Assembly: GCF_008086045.1 (NCBI RefSeq)
Contig: NZ_VSEY01000014.1
Location: 62,001-126,000, forward strand
Source: Nonomuraea sp. PA05
Lineage (GTDB): Bacteria; Actinomycetota; Actinomycetes; Streptosporangiales; Streptosporangiaceae
DNA length: 64,000 nucleotides
Direction of reading: 5' to 3'
Within the stretch, counting starts at the first letter, position 1. Each line of letters begins with the position of its first letter. Position numbers and translations under genes: made by a program. A model generated the notes under the pieces. The model did no database searches. It was not told the DNA's origin and saw only the letters and a program-made list of their open reading frames with translations. This document shows positions 58,000-64,000 of this stretch, piece after piece.

Positions 58000-59631
58000 T
58001 CAGCTCAGCGCGCCGGACACCAGCGAGCGGGCCTCCTCCTGCACCTGGGCCAGGTGGTCTGGGCCCTTGAAGGACTCGGCGTAGATCTTGTACACGTCCT
58101 CGGTGCCCGACGGCCGGGCCGCGAACCAGGCGCTGCGCGTCGAGACCTTCACCCCGCCGAGCTTGGCCCCGTTGCCCGGCGCCGACGTCTGCACGGCTTC
58201 GACGGGCTCGCCCGCCAGCGAGCCGGCCGTCACCTGCTCGGCCGACAGCTTGCCGAGCACGGCCTTCTCCTCGCGGGTGGCCGGCGCGTCCACCCGCGCG
58301 TACGCGGGCTCGCCGAACCGCTCGACCAGCCCCCGGTAGCGGGCGCTCGGCGACTCGCCGGTGACGGCCAGGATCTCCGAGGCCAGCAGCGCCAGGATGA
58401 TGCCGTCCTTGTCGGTGGACCACACCGAGCCGTCGCGCCGCAGGAACGACGCGCCCGCGCTCTCCTCGCCGCCGAACCCGAGGGACCCGTCCAGCAGCCC
58501 CGGCACGAACCACTTGAAGCCGACCGGCACCTCGTACAGCCGCCGCCCCAGCGACTTGGTGACCCGGTCGATGATGCCGCTGCTGACCATGGTCTTGCCC
58601 ACGCCCGCGTCGGACGGCCAGCCGTCGCGGTGGGTGTAGAGGTAGTCGATGGCGACGGCCAGGTAGTGGTTGGGGTTCATCAGCCCGCCGTCGGGGGTGA
58701 CGACGCCGTGCCGGTCGGCGTCGGCGTCGTTGCCGGTGGCGATGTCGTAGGTGTCGCGGCCGGCGATGAGCGAGGCCATCGCGTACGGCGACGAGCAGTC
58801 CATCCGGATCTTGCCGTCCCAGTCGAGCGTCATGAACCGCCACGTCGGGTCGACCAGCGGGTTGACCACGGTCAGGGCCAGCCCGTGCCGTTCGGCGATC
58901 TCCCCCCAGTAGGCGACGCTGGCCCCGCCCAGCGGGTCGGCGCCGATCCGCACGCCGGCCGACCTGATCGCGTCGAGGTCGACGACGGACGGCAGGTCGT
59001 CCACGTACGTGCCGAGGAAGTCGTAACGCCCGGCCCTGCCGAGCGCCGCCGGGTACGGCACCCGGCGCACGCCCTTGAGCCCGTCCTGCAGCAGCCGGTT
59101 GGCGCGGTCCTGGATCCACCCGGTGGCGTCGGTGTCGGCGGGACCGCCGTGCGGCGGGTTGTACTTGAAGCCGCCGTCGGCGGGCGGGTTGTGCGACGGC
59201 GTGACGACGACGCCGTCGGCCAGGCCGCTGGTGCGGCCCTTGTTGTGGCGCAGGATGACGTGGGAGACGGCGGGCGTGGGCGTGTAGCCGTCACGCGAGT
59301 CGATGAGCACCTCGACGTCGTTGGCCGCGAACACCTCCAGCGCCGACACCCGCGCGGGCTCCGACAGCGCGTGCGTGTCGATGCCCAGGAACAGCGGCCC
59401 GCCGGTGCCCTGCGCCTGCCGGTACTCGCAGATCGCCTGGCTCGTGGCCACGATGTGGTCCTCGTTGAACGCCGCGTTCAGCGACGACCCCCGGTGCCCC
59501 GACGTGCCGAACGCCACCCGCTGCGCCACCTTACCGGCGTCGGGGTGCAGCGCGTAGTAGGACGTCACCAGCCTGGCGACGTCGACCAGGTCGGATGGCC
59601 GGGCGGGCTGTCCCGCGCGTTCATGCGTCAT
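58000..59631 (-). CDS. pgm: Phosphoglucomutase (alpha-D-glucose phosphate specific)
   Basis: The 543-residue protein interconverts glucose 1-phosphate and glucose 6-phosphate in glycogen, trehalose and cell-wall precursor metabolism. It has FGTSGHRGSSL, the phosphoserine loop VVTPSHNPP, the metal loop ATGNDADADRHG, the sugar-binding loop GFGGEESAGASF and the phosphate-binding ARPSGTED at the end. Length and motifs match the bacterial Pgm type closely. The start ATG gives MTHERAGQPA; a longer frame upstream has no better support. Confidence 0.95.
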   Translation of the reverse strand: MTHERAGQPARPSDLVDVARLVTSYYALHPDAGKVAQRVAFGTSGHRGSSLNAAFNEDHIVATSQAICEYRQAQGTGGPLFLGIDTHALSEPARVSALEVFAANDVEVLIDSRDGYTPTPAVSHVILRHNKGRTSGLADGVVVTPSHNPPADGGFKYNPPHGGPADTDATGWIQDRANRLLQDGLKGVRRVPYPAALGRAGRYDFLGTYVDDLPSVVDLDAIRSAGVRIGADPLGGASVAYWGEIAERHGLALTVVNPLVDPTWRFMTLDWDGKIRMDCSSPYAMASLIAGRDTYDIATGNDADADRHGVVTPDGGLMNPNHYLAVAIDYLYTHRDGWPSDAGVGKTMVSSGIIDRVTKSLGRRLYEVPVGFKWFVPGLLDGSLGFGGEESAGASFLRRDGSVWSTDKDGIILALLASEILAVTGESPSARYRGLVERFGEPAYARVDAPATREEKAVLGKLSAEQVTAGSLAGEPVEAVQTSAPGNGAKLGGVKVSTRSAWFAARPSGTEDVYKIYAESFKGPDHLAQVQEEARSLVSGALS

Positions 59632-59729
59632 AGAGGTCACTTTACAAATCCGGTGCGGCCCGGCGGGTGACCGCATGGCCGGGTGGGGAGATACATTCGC
59701 GTCAGTCACCAGAACGGAGTTCTGTTCCC

Positions 59730-60629
59730 ATGCGCTATGGATGTTTTCTCGCCGAACCTCAGGGATCCGACGTGATCGGCGGCCTGCGCGACCAGATCGC
59801 CCAGGCGGCGGAGGACGGCTTCACCTCCGCCTGGCTCTCCCACATCTTCGGGCTCGACGCCATCACCGCCCTGACGGCGGCCGGCGTCCAGGCGCCGCCG
59901 ATCGAGCTCGGCACCGCCGTCGTGCCCACCTACCCGCGCCACCCGGCCGCGCTCGCCCAGCAGGCCATGACCGCCAGCGCCGCGCTCGGCGGCCGGTTCG
60001 CGCTGGGCATCGGCCTGTCACACAAGATCGTCATCGAGGACATGTTCGGCTACAGCTTCGAGCGGCCCGGCCGGCACATGAAGGAGTACCTCGACGTCCT
60101 GATCCCTGCCTCGCGCGGCGAGCAGGTGGCCTACCAGGGCGAGACGCTCAAGGCGAACGTGCGGCTCACCGGCCCCGGCGCGGGCTTCCCCGTGCTGGTC
60201 GCCGCGCTCGGCCCGCGCATGCTCAAGCTCGCCGGCACCGTCGCCGACGGCACCGTGCTCTGGATGACCGGGCCGAAGACGGTCGCCGAGCACATCGCGC
60301 CCACCATCAAGGCCGCCGCGGCGGAGGCGGGCCGCGAGGCGCCCAGGATCGTCTGCGCGCTGCCCATCAGCGTCACCGACGACCCCGCCGCGGCCGTCGC
60401 GCGCGCCGACGAGATCTTCAAGATCTACGGCCAGCTCCCGTCCTACCGTGCCATGCTCGACAGGGAGGGCGCGGCCACGCCTGGCGGGGTGGCCATCGTC
60501 GGTGACGAGGACACCGTCCTGGCCAGGCTCGACGAGCTGAAGCAGGCGGGAGTGACCGACTTCGTGGGCTCGACGTTCGCCAACCGGGAACGCACCAGAG
60601 CGCTGCTGATCGGCGCGGCGAAGGGCTGA
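59730..60629 (+). CDS. F420-type LLM-family oxidoreductase
   Basis: The 299-residue protein has the luciferase-like TIM-barrel features of actinomycete F420-dependent oxidoreductases: GLRDQIAQAAEDGFTSAWLSH, LGTAVVPTYPRHPAALAQQA, GGRFALGIGLSH and PVLVAALGPRMLKLAG. The likely cofactor is F420 rather than FMN because of these blocks; the substrate is unknown. It is divergent from pgm. Confidence 0.85.
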   Translation: MRYGCFLAEPQGSDVIGGLRDQIAQAAEDGFTSAWLSHIFGLDAITALTAAGVQAPPIELGTAVVPTYPRHPAALAQQAMTASAALGGRFALGIGLSHKIVIEDMFGYSFERPGRHMKEYLDVLIPASRGEQVAYQGETLKANVRLTGPGAGFPVLVAALGPRMLKLAGTVADGTVLWMTGPKTVAEHIAPTIKAAAAEAGREAPRIVCALPISVTDDPAAAVARADEIFKIYGQLPSYRAMLDREGAATPGGVAIVGDEDTVLARLDELKQAGVTDFVGSTFANRERTRALLIGAAKG

Positions 60630-60668
60630 TCAGCGCACATCTCCATAAAATCCGGCAAGGTGAAGCGC

Positions 60669-61265
60669 GTGCTACAAGGCATCGATGTGTCGAACTGGCA
60701 GGGCACCGTCGACTGGGCCGGCCATGCGGACTCCGGCGTGGCCTTCGCCTTCGCCAAGGCGACCGAGGGCGGTGACTACACCGACAAGTGGTTCGCGCGC
60801 AACTGGAACGGCATGCGCGAGAGCTGGATCGTCTGCGGCGCCTACCACTTCGCCAGGCCCAAGGGCGATCCCATCGAGCAGGCACGGTACTTCCTGGGCG
60901 TGATCAGGTCGGCGGGCGGGCTGCGCCGCGGCGACCTGATCGCGCTCGACCTGGAGACCAACGACGGCCTGCGCCCGGAGCAGGTCGCCAGGTACGCCCG
61001 CCGCTGGTGCCACCACGTCGAGCGGCACGCCGGCGTGCGGCCGTTCATCTACACCTTCCAGGCGTTCGCGCGCGGCGGGCACTGCGCCGGGCTGGCCGAA
61101 TACCCTCTCTGGATCGCCAGCCCCGAGAGCCCGCGCGGCAACCCGCCGGTGCCGCGACCCTGGCGTGACTGGACCATCCACCAGTACGCCAACAGCCCTC
61201 TCGACCGCAACCTCTTCCACGGCACCCGGCAGGAGCTGACAAAGCTGGGGTTTCACCCGCGATAG
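60669..61265 (+). CDS. GH25 lysozyme without signal peptide
   Basis: From GTG 60669, five bases after AAGGTGA, the 198-residue protein consists only of a GH25 muramidase domain: GIDVSNWQGTVDW (Asp6), GAYHFARPKGDP, LIALDLETND with the acidic catalytic pair, and WTIHQYANS. It would cleave the beta-1,4 bond in peptidoglycan. There is no signal peptide or wall-binding repeat, so export would need a holin-like route or cell lysis. It is 66 bases upstream of thrS. Confidence 0.88.
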   Translation: MLQGIDVSNWQGTVDWAGHADSGVAFAFAKATEGGDYTDKWFARNWNGMRESWIVCGAYHFARPKGDPIEQARYFLGVIRSAGGLRRGDLIALDLETNDGLRPEQVARYARRWCHHVERHAGVRPFIYTFQAFARGGHCAGLAEYPLWIASPESPRGNPPVPRPWRDWTIHQYANSPLDRNLFHGTRQELTKLGFHPR

Positions 61266-61331
61266 CATCGGGTGCCTACCGACGAACCTGCCTCGGTGCC
61301 GGGCATCGAGCGCGATACTCAAGGAGTCACC

Positions 61332-63305
61332 GTGTCAGCCGAGCTACGCATCACCCTCGCCGGAGCCGAGCGTGTGGTCGCGGCCGGCACGACGGCCGGG
61401 GACGCGCTGGAGGCCGACGGCCGCACCGTCATCGCCGCGAAGGTCAACGGCGAGGCCCGCGACCTGGCCTGCGAGCTGGCCGACGGCGACGCGGTCGAGC
61501 CGATCGAGGTCTCCAGCGAAGAGGGCAGGGCGATCGTCCGCCACTCCACGGCGCACGTCATGGCGCAGGCGGTGCAGGAGCTGTTCCCCGAGGCCAAGCT
61601 GGGCATCGGGCCGCCCGTCGAGAACGGGTTCTACTACGACTTCGACGTCGCCCAGGCGTTCAACCCCGACGACCTCAAGCGCATCGAGAAGCGCATGCGC
61701 GAGATCGTCAAGCAGGGGCAGCTGTTCTCCCGCCGCCCGGTCAGCGACGACGAGGCGCGCGCGGAGCTGGCGGCGGAGCCGTACAAGCTGGAGCTGATCG
61801 GGCTCAAGGGCGGCGCCGCCGACACCGATGAGCACGCGAGCGTCGAGGTGGGCGTGGGGCAGCTCACCATTTACGACAACCTCGACGCCAAGAGCGGCGA
61901 GCTGTGCTGGAAGGACCTGTGCCGGGGCCCGCACGTGCCCTCCACCCGGTCCATCCCGGCGTTCAAGCTGATGCGCTCCGGCGGCGCGTACTGGCGGGGC
62001 AGCGAGAAGAACCCGCAGCTCCAGCGCATCTACGGCACCGCGTGGGAGTCTCGCGACAAGCAGGACGAGTATCTCAAGCTGCTCGAAGAGGCGGAGAAGC
62101 GCGACCACCGCAAGCTGGGCGCCGAGCTCGACCTGTTCAGCTTCCCGCCGGAGCTGGGCAGCGGCCTGCCGATCTTCCATCCCAAGGGCGGGATCATCCG
62201 CAAGGAGATGGAAGACTACATGCGCAGGCGGCAGGCCGAGGCGGGCTACGAGTTCGTCAACACGCCGCACCTGACCAAGAGCTCGCTCTTCGAGACCTCC
62301 GGCCACCTGCCGTGGTACGCCGACGACATGTTCCCCGCCTTCGAGCTGGACGGCACCGAGTACCGCGTCAAGCCGATGAACTGCCCGATGCACAACCTGA
62401 TCTACCGGGCGCGCGGGCGTTCCTACCGCGAGCTGCCGCTTCGGCTGTGCGAGTTCGGCTCGGTCTACCGCTACGAGAAGTCGGGCGTGGTGCACGGCCT
62501 GACCCGCGTGCGCGGCATGACGCAGGACGACGCGCACATCTACACCACCCGCGAGCAGATGGCCGACGAGATCAAGTCGCTGCTGCGGTTCGTGCTGAGC
62601 GTGCTGCGCGACTTCGGCCTGGAGGACTTCTACCTGGAGCTGTCCACCCGCGACGACTCCGAGAAGTTCATCGGCGACCCCGCCGAGTGGGAGGAGGCGA
62701 CCGAGGCGCTGCGCCAGGTCGCCACCGAGTCCGGCCTGGCGCTCAAGGACGACCCGGGCGGCGCGGCCTTCTACGGCCCCAAGATCTCGGTGCAGGCCAA
62801 GGACGCCATCGGGCGCACCTGGCAGCTGTCCACCATCCAGCTCGACCTCAACCAGCCCAAGCGCTTCGGCCTCGAATACCAGGCGGCCGACGGCTCCCGG
62901 CAGACCCCGGTCATGATCCACCGGGCGCTGTTCGGCTCCGTCGAGCGCTTCCTCGGCGTGCTCACCGAGCACTACGCGGGCGCCTTCCCGCCCTGGCTGG
63001 CCCCGGTGCAGGCGGTGGGCATCCCGATCGCCGAGGCCCACGTGCCCTACCTGCAGGACGTCGCCAAGCGGCTGCGGGCCGCCGGCATCCGGGTCGAGGT
63101 CGACGCGGCCGACGACCGGATGCAGAAGAAGATCCGCAACGCGCAGAAGGCCAAGGTGCCCTTCATGCTGCTGGCCGGTGACGACGACATCGCCAACGGC
63201 GCGGTGTCCTTCCGCTACCGCAACGGCGAGCAGAAGAACGGCGTGTCCGTGGACGAGGCGATCGGCGAGATCGTCAGTGCCGTGGAGCGCCGCGTCCAGG
63301 TGTGA
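61332..63305 (+). CDS. thrS: Threonyl-tRNA synthetase
   Basis: The 657-residue enzyme starts at GTG 61332, five bases after AAGGAG. It has the N-terminal TGS domain, an editing domain with HSTAHVMAQAVQELFP, and the class II core: NCPMHNLIY (zinc Cys), LCEFGSVYRYEKSG, RGMTQDDAHIY and HRALFGSVERFLGVL, followed by the anticodon-binding domain. It charges tRNA-Thr and edits Ser-tRNA-Thr. No T-box leader is visible in the 66-base gap before it. Confidence 0.97.
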   Translation: MSAELRITLAGAERVVAAGTTAGDALEADGRTVIAAKVNGEARDLACELADGDAVEPIEVSSEEGRAIVRHSTAHVMAQAVQELFPEAKLGIGPPVENGFYYDFDVAQAFNPDDLKRIEKRMREIVKQGQLFSRRPVSDDEARAELAAEPYKLELIGLKGGAADTDEHASVEVGVGQLTIYDNLDAKSGELCWKDLCRGPHVPSTRSIPAFKLMRSGGAYWRGSEKNPQLQRIYGTAWESRDKQDEYLKLLEEAEKRDHRKLGAELDLFSFPPELGSGLPIFHPKGGIIRKEMEDYMRRRQAEAGYEFVNTPHLTKSSLFETSGHLPWYADDMFPAFELDGTEYRVKPMNCPMHNLIYRARGRSYRELPLRLCEFGSVYRYEKSGVVHGLTRVRGMTQDDAHIYTTREQMADEIKSLLRFVLSVLRDFGLEDFYLELSTRDDSEKFIGDPAEWEEATEALRQVATESGLALKDDPGGAAFYGPKISVQAKDAIGRTWQLSTIQLDLNQPKRFGLEYQAADGSRQTPVMIHRALFGSVERFLGVLTEHYAGAFPPWLAPVQAVGIPIAEAHVPYLQDVAKRLRAAGIRVEVDAADDRMQKKIRNAQKAKVPFMLLAGDDDIANGAVSFRYRNGEQKNGVSVDEAIGEIVSAVERRVQV

Positions 63306-63321
63306 CCCCCCGACGTCGCGG

Positions 63322-63353
63322 AAGCGGGCCGTGCCTGGTGGCACGGCCCGCTT
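63322..63353 (+). terminator. Strong terminator after thrS
   Basis: AAGCGGGCCGTGCC and its complement form a perfect 14-base stem around TGGT, followed by TCCGTTT. It stops thrS before the convergent TM2 gene and may serve both. Confidence 0.9.
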
Positions 63354-63367
63354 TCCGTTTCGCCGGC

Positions 63368-63571
63368 TTACTTGGCGAGCGGCTGACCCTGCTTGTCGGT
63401 GAACTTGCCGATGAGGATCATGATGAAGTCGATCAGCACCCAGACGCCGAGGCCGCCGAGCGTGACGATCTGGAGGATGCCCGTCCCGACCTTGCCGACG
63501 TAGAAGCGGTGCACGCCGATCGCGCCGAGGAAGAAGCAGAGTAAGACGGCGACGATCCAGGACTTCTGCAT
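63368..63571 (-). CDS. TM2 domain protein
   Basis: The 67-residue protein has two membrane helices and the TM2 signature: AVLLCFFLGAIGVHRFYVGK, GTGILQIVTLGGLGVWVLID. AAAGG lies eight bases before the ATG. Such proteins are widespread, and their role is not known. Confidence 0.9.
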   Translation of the reverse strand: MQKSWIVAVLLCFFLGAIGVHRFYVGKVGTGILQIVTLGGLGVWVLIDFIMILIGKFTDKQGQPLAK

Positions 63572-63705
63572 GGGAAATGCCTTTCGCGTGAGGGGGTGGG
63601 CCGGGCGCGAGAACTGGCGCGTCCGGCCGGCTTCTGCGGGAAGGATCTCCGCAGGGCACGAAACCCTAGCAAGCTCCTGTGGCTCGCCGCAGACACTCGC
63701 GCAAA

Positions 63706-64000
63706 CTAGCGGCTGAACAGGCGGAACGTCACCGCGGGGCGCCCGCCGAAGCGTTCCGCCTGCTCCCGGGCGAAGCCCTCGATGAGGGTGCGGGCGTAGG
63801 TCTCCGGGTCCTCGTCGGTGAGCGCCTCGATGTAGGCGCGGTGCTCCAGGAGGGATCGCACGCCCCGCTCCAGGCCGTCGGTGACGTCCACGGCGTGGGT
63901 GGGCTCGTCGGAGCCGGCGACGGCGATCCAGCGCACGCCGTTCCACGGCGCCGCCTCGGTGTCCGGAAATATCCAGCGATTTCCGGCGTCTCCGACCGCG
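63706..64000 (-). CDS. C-terminal part of a PIG-L family deacetylase (gene runs off the window)
   Basis: The frame is open to the window edge and ends at 63706. Its last 98 residues include AAPWNGVRWIAVAGSDEPTHAVDVTDGLERGVRSLL-type sequence in pieces and HRAYIEALTDEDP, which matches the end of actinomycete PIG-L N-acetylglucosaminyl deacetylases of the MshB/mycothiol or antibiotic type. The zinc-binding N-terminal part lies outside, so the identity is moderate. Confidence 0.65.
   Translation of the reverse strand, partial: AVGDAGNRWIFPDTEAAPWNGVRWIAVAGSDEPTHAVDVTDGLERGVRSLLEHRAYIEALTDEDPETYARTLIEGFAREQAERFGGRPAVTFRLFSR

Noticed and set aside
61266..61331. T-box leader for thrS
   Set aside because: The gap is only 66 bases and lacks a T-box sequence or specifier stem.

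Overview
The window is very GC-rich actinomycete DNA. A 138-residue SsgB-like sporulation protein, many GTG and TTG starts, lipoproteins, an ECF-type sigma factor and a Crp/Fnr regulator point to a sporulating, filamentous member of the Actinomycetota. A Streptosporangiaceae-type host such as Nonomuraea is my inference from gene style, not something the sequence proves.

Layout. 0-6 kb: hutH, then a 3-hydroxyisobutyrate-dehydrogenase-like/Rid fusion enzyme with a divergent LysR gene, then pabB-pabC. 6-9 kb: an LVIVD-repeat lipoprotein and a DUF305 lipoprotein, divergent, then ssgB. 9.4-13.5 kb is accessory: tRNA-Val(CAC) with a decayed tyrosine integrase beside it, a cysteine-rich conserved protein, a 700-base gene-poor stretch, a small secreted protein, a PP2C phosphatase with a G-rich minisatellite leader, and tRNA-CAU. 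13.5-17 kb: a secreted GH6 cellulase, a secreted beta-helix protein and a GNAT enzyme.

17-27.4 kb is a long minus-strand run: acyl-AMP ligase, two-nucleotide-site flavin oxidoreductase, membrane-anchored unusual P450, CPA2 antiporter, response regulator, histidine kinase and phospholipase-D-like protein, with a divergent sulfotransferase. It looks like a small biosynthetic or signalling locus that I do not recognise. 27-31 kb: two DUF4352 paralogues flanking an SDR and a coiled-coil membrane protein. 31-40 kb: GH15 enzyme, then crp, MpaB-type (DUF2236) protein and a 1097-residue cyclase-ATPase in one tight operon, with a Crp-type palindrome upstream and divergent sigma factor.

40-50 kb is a carbohydrate-uptake locus: GH35-like enzyme, two ABC permeases, sugar-binding lipoprotein, divergent ROK repressor and a secreted discoidin/beta-helix protein; two similar 23-base sites may be the ROK operators. 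50-54 kb: FMN alpha-hydroxyacid dehydrogenase with no usual start codon for its full N-terminus, HD protein with a nine-fold 9-base repeat, DUF4031, a HAD protein lacking key acidic residues, and a second P450. 54-57 kb: a holin-like membrane protein, a membrane/HTH protein and a DUF2786 protein. 57-64 kb: SDR, pgm, an F420-type oxidoreductase, leaderless GH25 lysozyme, thrS with a strong terminator, a TM2 protein and the tail of a PIG-L deacetylase.

Minisatellites with units of 9 to 46 bases recur across the window, at gene starts, gene ends and inside linkers. No CRISPR array, rRNA operon or intact insertion sequence was seen.
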